Shown piece after piece: positions 1 through 10,532 of a stretch of DNA of 64,000 nucleotides. Location: NCBI RefSeq assembly GCF_002238335.1, contig NZ_CP022347.1, positions 1-64,000 on the forward strand, read 5' to 3'. This DNA comes from Campylobacter avium LMG 24591. Its GTDB lineage: Bacteria; Campylobacterota; Campylobacteria; Campylobacterales; Campylobacteraceae. Position 1 is the stretch's first letter, and each line of letters begins with the position of its first letter. The position numbers were made by a program, and so were the translations under genes. The notes beneath the pieces are model-generated. The model had not been told where the DNA came from. It ran no database searches and saw only the letters and a list, made by a program, of their open reading frames with translations.

Positions 1-1335
1 ATGGACGCAAGAGAACTGCTAAGCGCTTTTAAAGAAAAGGTTTCAAAGAGTGAATTTGACACCTTTATAAGCAATTTAAGCTTAGATGACAAGCTTACAA
101 AGCCTGATTATATAGTTTTTAATGCTCCAAATGACTTAATAGCCAAATTCATACAAACCAGATACGCAAACAAAATCTCAGAACACTACGAAATTCTAAG
201 CGGAAACAAGGCCAAAGTATATATTCATGGCAAAAATAAAAAAAAATCCAAACAAATACCCGTTCAAAACACTATAAATTTAGTTCAAGGCGATATTTTA
301 ATACCTGATTTTACCTTTGATAGCTTTGTTGTAGGCCCTTCGAACGAATACGCTTACAGCGTGTGCAAAGCCGTTAGCAACAAAAAAAATTTAGGCAAGC
401 TTTATAATCCTATCTTCATATATGGGCCAACAGGACTTGGCAAAACGCATCTTATGCAAGCTGTGGGTAATGCCTGTGCTGAATTTGGCAAAAAGATAGT
501 AAATGTAGTTAGCACTAGATTTGCAAACGACTTTGTGTATCACTTAGAAAATAATATCTTGGCTAAATTCAGGGAAAAATACACAAGCTGCGATGTTTTG
601 CTCATAGATGATGTGCAATTTCTTGGTAAAACAGATAGAATACAAGATGAGTTTTTTTCTATATTTAACGAAATCAAAAGTAAGGCAGGTCAAATAATCG
701 TAACAAGCGATAATCCGCCAAATATGCTAAGAGGCATTACAGATAGGCTAAAATCGCGTTTTGCAAATGGTATAATAGCTGATATAACCCAGCCCGAGCT
801 TGACACTAAAAAAGCTATAATTAGAAAAAAATGCGAAATGAATGATATAAGATTAAATGATGATATAATCTTTTACATAGCAAGTTCCATGGGTGATAAT
901 ATAAGAGAAATAGAAGGTATGATAACAAATATAAATGCTTATTCTAAGATCATGGGCATTGAGATAAATTTAGAAATAGTAAAAATGATAATGAAAGATC
1001 ACATAAAAGAAACTAAGGAAAATATTTCTTTAGATGATATATTTGAAGTGATTTGCAAGGAATTTAACGTAAAAAGTGCGGATGTGAAATCAAACAAAAA
1101 AACAAGTAATATAGTGAAAATAAAAAGGATTATAATCTTTCTAGCAAGGGAGCTTACGACTGTTTCCACTCCTCAGCTTGCTAGGGTATTTAGTATGAAA
1201 GATCACACATCAATTTCACATAACATAAAAAAGATAAGAGAAGAAATAGAAAAAGATAATGAATTACAAGCTAGAATAAACGAACTTAAAAACAAAATTT
1301 TGATAAAAAGAAGGAATGAAAGTGAAATTATGTGA
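1..1335 (+). CDS. dnaA: Chromosomal replication initiator DnaA
   Basis: Replication initiator: an AAA+ ATPase that binds DnaA boxes at oriC and melts the origin. 444 residues, normal family length. Visible are the N-terminal helicase-loading region, Walker A (GPTGLGKTH, from about residue 142), Walker B (LLIDDVQFL, about 200) and a C-terminal domain IV with the DnaA-box signature around 'MKDHTSISHNIKKI'. The gene starts at base 1, so its promoter and any upstream origin lie outside. It is followed by dnaN and gyrB in the same direction, the usual origin-proximal order. ATA dominates the isoleucine codons, as expected for an AT-rich Campylobacter. Confidence 0.98.
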   Translation: MDARELLSAFKEKVSKSEFDTFISNLSLDDKLTKPDYIVFNAPNDLIAKFIQTRYANKISEHYEILSGNKAKVYIHGKNKKKSKQIPVQNTINLVQGDILIPDFTFDSFVVGPSNEYAYSVCKAVSNKKNLGKLYNPIFIYGPTGLGKTHLMQAVGNACAEFGKKIVNVVSTRFANDFVYHLENNILAKFREKYTSCDVLLIDDVQFLGKTDRIQDEFFSIFNEIKSKAGQIIVTSDNPPNMLRGITDRLKSRFANGIIADITQPELDTKKAIIRKKCEMNDIRLNDDIIFYIASSMGDNIREIEGMITNINAYSKIMGIEINLEIVKMIMKDHIKETKENISLDDIFEVICKEFNVKSADVKSNKKTSNIVKIKRIIIFLARELTTVSTPQLARVFSMKDHTSISHNIKKIREEIEKDNELQARINELKNKILIKRRNESEIM

Positions 1336-1455
1336 AAAAAATAAAAATAATTTCACATAAAAAGAAACCAAGTTGTAATATTTTGCTTTGAAATTTCACA
1401 TTTTCACTAGCACTTATTATTAGTACTGAATTTAAAATAAAATAAAGGAGAAAAA
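1336..1455. other. dnaA-dnaN spacer with clustered DnaA-box-like TTTCACA words
   Basis: This 120-bp AT-rich spacer holds several copies of TTTCACA or its complement within about 80 bp: TGTGAAAAA at 1330-1338 (minus orientation, overlapping the dnaA stop), AATTTCACA at 1349-1357 and at 1392-1400, and TTTTCAC at 1401-1407. Epsilonproteobacterial DnaA boxes are TTTTCACA/TTCAC-like, and Helicobacter pylori has a bipartite origin flanking dnaA. This spacer is therefore a candidate DnaA-binding or secondary origin site, or simply an autoregulatory promoter region for dnaN. Inference only. Confidence 0.35.
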
Positions 1456-2520
1456 ATGAAACTAAGCATAAACAAAAATAATCTTGAATCAGCACTCACG
1501 CTTTGTAACGCATATGTTGAAAAAAAAGACATATCAGCTATAAATTCTCACTTTTTGCTAGAAGCAAGTGATGATAAATTAACCATAAAAGCAACTGATT
1601 ATGAAATAGGATTAACTTATAAGATAAAAAAATTAAACATTGAAAGACAAGGTTTTGCAACTGTTAATGCAAAAAACATCATGGATATGATAAAGAATTT
1701 AAGTAATGAAGATTTGGTTTTAGAAACTATAGATAATTCTTTATTTATCAGACAAAAAAATACAAAATACAAGCTTTCGATGTTTAATTACGAGGATTTT
1801 CCTAGATTTCCTAGCATAGAAAATAAAAACAAACTTGATTTAGACTCAAGCGACTTAAGCAGAGGTCTTAAAAAAATCTTTCCAGCAATAGACACTCAAA
1901 ATGCGAAATATTCTTTAAATGGTGCCTTAATAGACATAAAACAAGACAGGATAAATTTCGTAGGCTCTGATACAAAAAGACTTGCTGTATTTACGCTGAA
2001 CAAACAAAATGATAAAGAGCTAGAACTAAGCATTCCAAAAAAAGCTATAGCTGAAATGCAAAAATTATTTTACGAAAAGATAGAACTATTTTATGATGAA
2101 AACATACTCATAGCAAAAAATGAAAATTTCGAGTTTTACACAAAACTTATAAACGATAAATTCCCAGACTATGAAAAGGTTATACCAAAAACTATAAATA
2201 TAAATTTAACTTTAAACGTGGAGGATTTTTTAAGCAGGCTTAAGGTAATTAAGGTTGTTTCTAACAAAATAAGGGTGAGTTTTGCTAAAAATAAAATAGT
2301 TTTTGAAGGAAGCGGGGATAATAACGAAGCTAAAACCGAGCTTGACACGGAGCTTAATATAAATGAAAACTTTTCTTTGATAATTCAAGTAGACCAATTT
2401 ATGGATTTCTTAAATTCCATAGAAACAGAGGAATTTGAACTTAAGATAAATGAACCAAATTTATCTTTCATAATTTCATCACAAGAATTACAAACTATAA
2501 TAATACCTACGATTTTATAA
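1456..2520 (+). CDS. dnaN: DNA polymerase III beta subunit (sliding clamp)
   Basis: Ring-shaped processivity clamp for DNA polymerase III. 354 residues with the three-domain clamp layout: the N-terminal 'MKLSINKNNLESALTLC' opening, a central domain and a C-terminal ending in a hydrophobic 'IIIPTIL' strand close to the usual clamp terminus. ATG is preceded by AAGGAG at a good distance. It lies between dnaA and gyrB, with only 12 bp to gyrB, so dnaN-gyrB are probably cotranscribed. Confidence 0.96.
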   Translation: MKLSINKNNLESALTLCNAYVEKKDISAINSHFLLEASDDKLTIKATDYEIGLTYKIKKLNIERQGFATVNAKNIMDMIKNLSNEDLVLETIDNSLFIRQKNTKYKLSMFNYEDFPRFPSIENKNKLDLDSSDLSRGLKKIFPAIDTQNAKYSLNGALIDIKQDRINFVGSDTKRLAVFTLNKQNDKELELSIPKKAIAEMQKLFYEKIELFYDENILIAKNENFEFYTKLINDKFPDYEKVIPKTININLTLNVEDFLSRLKVIKVVSNKIRVSFAKNKIVFEGSGDNNEAKTELDTELNINENFSLIIQVDQFMDFLNSIETEEFELKINEPNLSFIISSQELQTIIIPTIL

Positions 2521-4855
<2,335 letters not shown>

Positions 4856-4857
<2 letters not shown>

Positions 4858-4884
4858 ATTTATAAGGCTAAGCCTTATGAATTT
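4856..4884. terminator. Hairpin between gyrB and tRNA-Ser
   Basis: A near-perfect inverted repeat (AAATTTATAAGGCT against AGCCTTATGAATTT, one G-T pair) starts at the gyrB stop codon. It separates two convergent transcripts, gyrB (+) and tRNA-Ser (-), so a bidirectional terminator is likely. No long T run follows, which limits confidence. Confidence 0.5.
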
Positions 4885-4885
4885 A

Positions 4886-4973
4886 TGGCAGACAGGAAGG
4901 GATTCGAACCCTCGATAGCTTTCACTATACACGCGTTCCAGGCGTGCTCCTTAAACCGCTCGGACACCTGTCT
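4886..4973 (-). tRNA. tRNA-Ser (anticodon GGA)
   Basis: 88 nt on the minus strand with a 7-bp acceptor stem (AGACAGG/CCTGTCT), discriminator G and genome-encoded CCA. It has a T arm with GGTTCGAATCC, a long class II variable arm, and an anticodon stem CACGC/GCGTG enclosing CTGGAAC, giving anticodon GGA. A -10 box TATAAT lies upstream at 4983-4988 on the minus strand. Confidence 0.95.
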
Positions 4974-4982
4974 AAAAGATGA

Positions 4983-4988
4983 ATTATA
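4983..4988 (-). promoter_or_regulatory. -10 box of tRNA-Ser
   Basis: TATAAT read on the minus strand, ten bases upstream of the tRNA-Ser 5' end. Campylobacter sigma-70 promoters often have only a -10 box and T-rich upstream DNA, as here. Confidence 0.6.
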
Positions 4989-5052
4989 ACAAAAAATGTA
5001 AAATATTTTTCTTTATTTATCAGTTTTAGTAAACATTTAAACAAAAATATTG

Positions 5053-5058
5053 TATAAT
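5053..5058 (+). promoter_or_regulatory. -10 box of tRNA-Met
   Basis: TATAAT in the context TTGTATAATTAAG, 15 bases before the first base of the tRNA. No clear -35 box, which is usual for Campylobacter. Confidence 0.6.
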
Positions 5059-5072
5059 TAAGCTTTTGCTAA

Positions 5073-5149
5073 GTCAGGGTAGCTCAGCTGGTTAGAGCGC
5101 TGGTCTCATAAGCCGGAGGTCGGGAGTTCAAGTCTCCCCCTTGATACCA
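5073..5149 (+). tRNA. tRNA-Met (anticodon CAT)
   Basis: 77 nt with acceptor stem GTCAGGG/CCTTGAT (one G-T pair at each of two places), a D arm (AGCTCAGCTGGTTAGAGC), anticodon loop CTCATAA with anticodon CAT, a T arm with GTTCAAGTC, discriminator A and encoded CCA. Position 1 pairs with position 72 (G-T) and the anticodon stem lacks the three G-C pairs of an initiator. It is therefore elongator tRNA-Met or the CAT-anticodon tRNA-Ile2. The sequence alone does not settle which. Confidence 0.9.
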
Positions 5150-5256
5150 AATTTTACTCAACTTTATAAATTAAATTCCACTAAATTTCTTGCTATCCTT
5201 AAAAATCTCATGTGATATTTAAGTATTTTTGTTATCCTTTTAGAAAGAGGTTTAGC

Positions 5257-6246
5257 ATGAATGATGAATTTTATATGAATTTAGCCATAGATGAGGCTTG
5301 GAAATATCAGTTTTTAACATATCCAAATCCAGCGGTTGGCTGCGTGATTTTAGATAAAAATAAACAAATTTTAAGCATACAAGCACATAAAAAAGCCGGT
5401 TTAGCACACGCTGAACTAGAGGCTATAAAAGAGGCTTTAAAAAAGTTAAATCCAAATTTAGATATACCAGATGAGCCAAATAAAGCACATGAGTTTATAC
5501 TTAAAAATCATTCAAATTTATTAAAAGACGGCATTGCTTATGTGAGCCTTGAGCCTTGTTCTCATCAAGGCAAAACCCCGCCTTGTGTGGAGCTTTTCAC
5601 AGGTCTTAAATTTAAAAAGGTTTTTATAGCCGCTTTGGATAATACCAAGGCAGGCGGTGGCTTTGAGATACTGAAAAACAAAGGCATAAGCAAACATAGC
5701 ACTTTGTGCGAGGAAAGGGCAAAGGATTTGCTAAAGCCTTTTTACAAATGGCAAAGAGGAGAGGCTTTTAAGCTTTTTAAATTAGCCCTAAGCTTGAATG
5801 GTTCGGCCTTGGGCAAGGATATTTCTAGCAAGGAAAGTAGAATTTATGCGCATAAAATTCGCTCTGTAATTGATCTTTTAGTTATAGGCGGCAGAACCAT
5901 GAGAATGGATAGACCTATACTTGATGCAAGGCTTGTTGATGGAAAGGCGCCAAATTTGTGTATCCTAAGCCACAAGAGTTTAGAAAGTTTCGATAAAAAC
6001 ATATCTGCTTTTTGCATAAAGGGAAGAAATTATTATGACCACATCCCAAAAGATACCAAATTTATGATGTTTGAGGGCGGGGAGAATTTTTTAAAAAGCT
6101 TTAAAAATGATATGGATGCTTTTTTAATCTTTTCAAATTCTAGATTTACAGCAGAAAAGTCCCTTTCTTTAGACTTAAATTTTAAGGCTATTTACAGGGG
6201 AGAATTAGGCGGTGATTCTTATGGCATTTATGAACTTCAAAAATAG
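5257..6246 (+). CDS. ribD: Bifunctional riboflavin deaminase/reductase RibD
   Basis: Catalyses the second and third steps of riboflavin synthesis: deamination of the diamino-pyrimidinone phosphate, then NADPH reduction of the ribosyl side chain. The N-terminal half is a zinc cytidine-deaminase fold with 'HAELEAI' and the 'PCSHQGKTPPC' zinc site. The C-terminal half is the RibD_C reductase, starting near 'FKLFKLALSLNGS'. Length is about 329 residues. I chose ATG 5257 because AGAGG lies just upstream and the protein then begins at the family's usual position; a longer reading from 5212 adds an unlikely leader. It overlaps the next gene by 26 bp. Confidence 0.93.
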   Translation: MNDEFYMNLAIDEAWKYQFLTYPNPAVGCVILDKNKQILSIQAHKKAGLAHAELEAIKEALKKLNPNLDIPDEPNKAHEFILKNHSNLLKDGIAYVSLEPCSHQGKTPPCVELFTGLKFKKVFIAALDNTKAGGGFEILKNKGISKHSTLCEERAKDLLKPFYKWQRGEAFKLFKLALSLNGSALGKDISSKESRIYAHKIRSVIDLLVIGGRTMRMDRPILDARLVDGKAPNLCILSHKSLESFDKNISAFCIKGRNYYDHIPKDTKFMMFEGGENFLKSFKNDMDAFLIFSNSRFTAEKSLSLDLNFKAIYRGELGGDSYGIYELQK

Positions 6247-6646
6247 CTTTTTAAGAGCTAGGATTGAAAACTGCTCTGAAAAAAGAGGCGTAAAATACTC
6301 AAATTACGAGCTTAGTTTAGATAAAGAAAAACTAACTTATATAAGCCTAAAACCTAAGTTATTAAATTTAGGCGATGAGCTGGCCTTGTTTAGAAAAGAA
6401 AATAAGATAGTGCTTTTTAGAAATTTAAGCAAAAACCTTAATAATTTCAAGGAAGCAAGGATAAAATCCTCTCTTTTATTGTTTATATCCCTTTGCGCAT
6501 TTTTATGCTTTTTGTTCTTATTTTTTTATAACAATTTTTTGGAAATAGACCTATTTTTCTTGTGTATTTTCTCACTTTTTCTAGTCCTTTTTATCATAAA
6601 TCACATAGTGCTTTTAAAACAGATAAAAAGGCTAGAAAGGCTTTAA
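6221..6646 (+). CDS. Small membrane protein downstream of ribD (unknown function)
   Basis: About 141 residues. The N-terminal half is soluble with 'YISLKPKLLNLGDELALF'-type strands. The C-terminal half has two strongly hydrophobic segments (LLLFISLCAFLCFLFLFFY and LFFLCIFSLFLVLFIINHIVLL) ending in a basic tail, so it is probably an inner-membrane protein. It overlaps ribD by 26 bp and is likely translationally coupled. From memory, C. jejuni also has a putative membrane protein directly after ribD. No function is known to me. ATG 6230 is an alternative start. Confidence 0.75.
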   Translation: MAFMNFKNSFLRARIENCSEKRGVKYSNYELSLDKEKLTYISLKPKLLNLGDELALFRKENKIVLFRNLSKNLNNFKEARIKSSLLLFISLCAFLCFLFLFFYNNFLEIDLFFLCIFSLFLVLFIINHIVLLKQIKRLERL

Positions 6647-7404
6647 TCAGCCTGTTTTTTATTTGCTAAGATATTTAGAATTTCAACAGCTAAAGAAAAT
6701 ACCATAGCAGTGTAGATATAGGCCTTGCTGATGTGTATATCAAGGCTTTCACAAACTAAAACAACACCAACCATTATCAAAAAGGACAGCGCTAGAATTT
6801 TGATACTAGGATATGTTTCTACAAAGTCTGCTATCGGTTTGGAAGCAAAGAGCATAACACAAACTGCTATTATCACGGCTAAGACCATGATTTCTAAATT
6901 CTGTGCAATCCCAACGGCTGTTATAACGCTATCTAATGAAAAAACTATGTCTAGTAGGATTATTTGCGCGATTATTACCCAAAATTTGCTTGAGCCAGAG
7001 CTGTGGTGTTCCTCTCCGTGAGCTTGTTTTAACTGCTCTACTATCTCCATAATAGGCTTTATAATGAGAAATAAACCTCCAAAAAATAACACCAAATCCC
7101 TGCCAGAAATTTCCATAGGCAAGAGTGCTAAAGCCTTAGAGCCGTTTTCGACTATGCCCGGAACATATATGTTAAAAAGCGGGGCCGTGAGTTTCATTAT
7201 CAAAAATAAAGAAAAGAGCAGTGCAATCCTCGCAAACATCGCCAAGAAAAGACCTAAATATCTAGCTCTGTCTCGGTATTTAGGCTCAAGTTTATTTACT
7301 AATATAGCAAGCAAGATGATATTATCTATACCAAGCACTATTTCAAGCGCGCTAAGAGTAAGTAAAGTAAGCCAAGCATCTATACTAAATAACCATTCAA
7401 ACAT
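6643..7404 (-). CDS. TerC family integral membrane protein
   Basis: Polytopic inner-membrane protein of the TerC family, linked to metal (notably Mn) efflux and tellurite resistance. 253 residues with about seven hydrophobic segments and the two family acidic motifs, 'EIVLGIDNIILLA' in the first helices and 'DIVFSLDSVITAVG' in the middle. Its Asp and Glu residues are thought to bind metal. It overlaps the convergent membrane-protein gene by 4 bp. The exact transported ion cannot be told from sequence. Confidence 0.88.
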   Translation of the reverse strand: MFEWLFSIDAWLTLLTLSALEIVLGIDNIILLAILVNKLEPKYRDRARYLGLFLAMFARIALLFSLFLIMKLTAPLFNIYVPGIVENGSKALALLPMEISGRDLVLFFGGLFLIIKPIMEIVEQLKQAHGEEHHSSGSSKFWVIIAQIILLDIVFSLDSVITAVGIAQNLEIMVLAVIIAVCVMLFASKPIADFVETYPSIKILALSFLIMVGVVLVCESLDIHISKAYIYTAMVFSLAVEILNILANKKQAD

Positions 7405-7447
7405 TCTTATCCTTATTTATGAAAAGCAAGATTATAGCTAATTTTTC

Positions 7448-8020
7448 TTACTCATCAAAGAATTTAATTATGCTTTGAGGCAAGAGCTCGTGTTCAAGGG
7501 CGTGAATTTTAGCCTCAAAATCCTCGTACTTCATATTATCATCTTTTTCAAAGGCTTTTTGAGCGATGATTTTACCTCCATCAAGCTCCTCATTTACTAG
7601 ATGAACGCTAACTCCAGCTACTTTCATATCGCTTTCAAAGCTTTCTTTTATGGCATTTGCTCCCTTAAAAAGCGGCAAAAGTGAGGGGTGTAAATTTATG
7701 GCTTTTATATTTTTGGTAAAAACAGGGCTTAAAATTCGCATAAATCCTGCTAAAACCGCTAAATCAGCCCCGCTTTTTTGAATTTCCTTTACTAAAGCCC
7801 TATCAAAATCCTCCCTGCTTTCATAGTTTTTATGCTCTATAAGCACAGTTTGAAGTCCAAATTTCAAAGCTCTTTGTATGCCGTAAGCTTCTTTTTTATT
7901 GCACAAGCACAGCACGACTTCAAAGCTATTTTTTCCAAAGCTTTTTTTGTGAAGTTTTTCTAAGATATTTTCTAGATTGCTCCCATTTCCACTAAAAAGC
8001 ACGGCAAGTTTTACAAGCAT
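7448..8020 (-). CDS. purN: Phosphoribosylglycinamide formyltransferase PurN
   Basis: Third step of purine synthesis: transfers formyl from 10-formyl-THF to GAR. 190 residues. Visible are the N-terminal 'LFSGNGSNLENIL' phosphate-binding loop, the catalytic region 'KAINLHPSLLPLFKG' with its His, and 'VSVHLVNEELDGGKII' with the conserved Asp. Overlaps the upstream nnr gene by 10 bp, so it is the end of a tight minus-strand run beginning with tig. Confidence 0.94.
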   Translation of the reverse strand: MLVKLAVLFSGNGSNLENILEKLHKKSFGKNSFEVVLCLCNKKEAYGIQRALKFGLQTVLIEHKNYESREDFDRALVKEIQKSGADLAVLAGFMRILSPVFTKNIKAINLHPSLLPLFKGANAIKESFESDMKVAGVSVHLVNEELDGGKIIAQKAFEKDDNMKYEDFEAKIHALEHELLPQSIIKFFDE

Positions 8021-9375
8021 TTAAGTCCTTTTATGAGTTTTAACGCATCAAAGCTATTTTTGTTAAATTTGTATTTTCTAGCAACTAAAGCGTGCGCTAG
8101 GACGGCATTTTTCGCAGCTTTTAAGGGCTTAAATTTAAACATTAAAGCAGCTATCATACCGGCTAAGACATCGCCACTTCCGCCCTTTGCCAGAGCCTCG
8201 TTTCCTAAATTTATCACAAAGAGCTTATCTTTTTGTGTGATTATGCTGTTTGCTCCTTTTAAGACGAGCACGCACTCATAATGCTTAGCAAAGTTTCTTG
8301 CATAAAAGAAACGTTTTTTAAAAAGCTCATCTAGGCTTAAATCCTCATCAAAACAAAGCTTATAAAGCCTTGTAAATTCCTTTGGATGAGGTGTTATGAC
8401 AACATCACTTCTGTTTAAATGAGGCAGTATATCCTTACTTAAAAAGCACTCTGCATCAAGCACCAAGGGCTTTTTAAAGGCTAATTCATCTTTTAAGAAG
8501 CTAAGATCTTTAAGCCCCATACCAGCACAAAGCACTGAGGCTCTTTCATCTAGGACTTCTTTACACATTATAAGCGGCGAAAAGCTCTCTTTGCCTAGCA
8601 AGGACACCAGCCCTGCTCCAAAATTTAAGGCTGCCATTGCAGCTAGCGAGCCAGCACTTTTACTACCCAAGACAAAGATATGCCCGTAATCGCCCTTGTT
8701 TGATACTTTTTTTCTTTTTATAAGCCTTAAATCCTTTTTCTCAAGCAAAAAGCTAGAGGCCTTTTCGTTAAAATACCTTGTCCTTAAGCCAAGTTTTGCT
8801 ACTTTTAGCCTTCCTACCTTTTCTTTTGCAAAGTCTTCAAGTAAGCTTTCTTTTAAACTTCCCATACAAAGCGTTATATCAGCCCTAAAACAAGGCTTAA
8901 AGCCTAAATTTGTAGGCATATCACAGGCTATTTTTAAAGCCTTGCTTTTATTTACTTTTTTTAGAATTTCAGCCGTTTTTTCATCCACTTTTCTATTTAA
9001 GCCTGTGCCAAAAATGCAGTCTATTATGATGTGAAAATCATTAAAATTTGGTTCTTTTTCTAAAAACTTAAAACCATAGTTTTTTAAAATTTGCTCTTGT
9101 TTTTTAAAATTCTCATTTTCTTTAAAAGCTAGTTTAAAGCCGTAGCTATTTTTTAGCTGTCTAAGTGCTACAAGCCCATCAGCTGCGTTATTTCCCCCAC
9201 CAAGTAAGAATAAAATTTTAGCTCTTTTGCCATTTTTTTGCCCTAGTTTTTTTGCCTCTTTTTTTACTAGTCTTGCTAAGCTTGCACCGGCATTTTCCAT
9301 AAGCATTAGCTCATCAAGCCCCTTTTGAATGGCTTTTAAATCAAGTTCTTTTGAGTTTTTACAAAGTGCTTTCAT
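8011..9375 (-). CDS. nnrDE: Bifunctional NAD(P)H-hydrate repair enzyme (epimerase/dehydratase)
   Basis: Repairs hydrated NAD(P)H. The N-terminal YjeF/NnrE epimerase domain shows 'LMLMENAGASLARLV', 'FLLGGGNNAADGLVALR' and 'IIDCIFGTGLNRKV'. The C-terminal ribokinase-like ADP-dependent dehydratase (NnrD) shows 'KGDYGHIFVLGSKSAGSLAAM', 'VVITPHPKEFTRLY', 'VLVLKGANSII' and 'NEALAKGGSGDVLAGMIAAL'. 454 residues; somewhat short for the fusion, but both halves have their key motifs. Start overlaps the rmuC stop by 4 bp (ATGA), indicating coupling. Confidence 0.9.
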   Translation of the reverse strand: MKALCKNSKELDLKAIQKGLDELMLMENAGASLARLVKKEAKKLGQKNGKRAKILFLLGGGNNAADGLVALRQLKNSYGFKLAFKENENFKKQEQILKNYGFKFLEKEPNFNDFHIIIDCIFGTGLNRKVDEKTAEILKKVNKSKALKIACDMPTNLGFKPCFRADITLCMGSLKESLLEDFAKEKVGRLKVAKLGLRTRYFNEKASSFLLEKKDLRLIKRKKVSNKGDYGHIFVLGSKSAGSLAAMAALNFGAGLVSLLGKESFSPLIMCKEVLDERASVLCAGMGLKDLSFLKDELAFKKPLVLDAECFLSKDILPHLNRSDVVITPHPKEFTRLYKLCFDEDLSLDELFKKRFFYARNFAKHYECVLVLKGANSIITQKDKLFVINLGNEALAKGGSGDVLAGMIAALMFKFKPLKAAKNAVLAHALVARKYKFNKNSFDALKLIKGLKCL

Positions 9376-10532
9376 TTTTCATACTCTAGAGCGATTTGCT
9401 TGTTTGTTTTTGCACCAAGTTCTTTTAGCTTTTCAAATTTCAAGCTTAAATTTCCTCTGCCGCTTATGAGCTTATTTTCCATTTTTTCTATATTATTTTC
9501 AACCGCATTTATGCTAGCTTTTAGCCTCTTAAAATCATCCGTAAAAGACACAAATTTATCATAAAAGGAACCAAGCTCATCAAAGGCTTTTAGGATGTTT
9601 TCGTTGCTTTGTATGTGCTTCCAAGAAATATTTATGGTGTTTAGCGCCATAAAAAGCGTGTGCGGGCTTGTTAGATAAATTTTTTTATTATAAGCGTACT
9701 GATAGATGTTTGGCATGGCTTCTAGGGCTAAATCAAGTATGTTTTGATAAGGTATAAAAAGCAAGATAAAATCATAAGTGTAGGCATTGTATTTGTAATA
9801 CGGCTTTTTACTAAGCTCATCTATCCTGTCTTTTAAGTTTTTTGCCAAATTCATGCACAATTCTTCATTGCTATCATCTAGGGCAAAGTCGCTAGGCAGA
9901 GAGAATTTAGCGTCAATTACTATATTTTTTTCTCTATCCAAAAAGACCACAGCATCAAGGAAGTAATTATTCCCACCTTCTTTTAAATTCACCTGGGTTT
10001 TATACTGCTCATCCTCTTTTAAGCCGCTTGAATTTAGCAAGGATTTTAGCTGAAGTTCGGCGAAATTTCCCCTGATTTTTTTATCGCCTTTTAAAATTTT
10101 GGCTAATTTATTTGCCTCATCTCCTATTTTTTGACTATACTCAAACATGTATTTTATGCTGTTTTCTAGCTTGTTTTCATTGATTAGCAGTCTTTCGTTG
10201 TAAGCTTTTATCTTTTCATTTATGGGCTTAAAAATTTCATTTAAAATCTTTTTTGAGCCCTCATTTAGTAGATTATAATTTTTGCTTAAAAGCTGCGAGC
10301 TTTGCTGTTCGTATTCTTTTTTTAGCTCCTCTTCCTCTTTTTTTAAGGCCTTTATCAAGGCTAATTGCTCGTTTTTAAATTCTTCTTTATTTTTTAGCAA
10401 AAGTTCTTGGCTTTCTTTGAGGCTTTTTTTAAGGAGCAAATTTTCAGCCTTTAAAACCCTAGCCCTTATGAAATAAAAATTTAGCAAAGCAAAACATAAA
10501 ACTATAATGGCGGCGTATATGTATTCATTCAT
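9372..10532 (-). CDS. rmuC: RmuC family DNA recombination protein
   Basis: 386 residues: one N-terminal membrane helix (about residues 4-24), a long Lys/Glu-rich coiled coil (about 30-130), then the RmuC nuclease-like core with 'KGDKKIRGNFAELQLKSLL' and 'NIVIDAKFSLPSDF', followed by a second coiled coil. In E. coli RmuC limits inversion between short inverted repeats; the mechanism is unclear. Overlaps comM by 4 bp (ATGA) and nnr by 4 bp. Confidence 0.88.
   Translation of the reverse strand: MNEYIYAAIIVLCFALLNFYFIRARVLKAENLLLKKSLKESQELLLKNKEEFKNEQLALIKALKKEEEELKKEYEQQSSQLLSKNYNLLNEGSKKILNEIFKPINEKIKAYNERLLINENKLENSIKYMFEYSQKIGDEANKLAKILKGDKKIRGNFAELQLKSLLNSSGLKEDEQYKTQVNLKEGGNNYFLDAVVFLDREKNIVIDAKFSLPSDFALDDSNEELCMNLAKNLKDRIDELSKKPYYKYNAYTYDFILLFIPYQNILDLALEAMPNIYQYAYNKKIYLTSPHTLFMALNTINISWKHIQSNENILKAFDELGSFYDKFVSFTDDFKRLKASINAVENNIEKMENKLISGRGNLSLKFEKLKELGAKTNKQIALEYEK

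Noticed and set aside
6725-7441. Plus-strand frames opposite terC
   Set aside because: Fully overlap a gene with clear family motifs and have no start signals.
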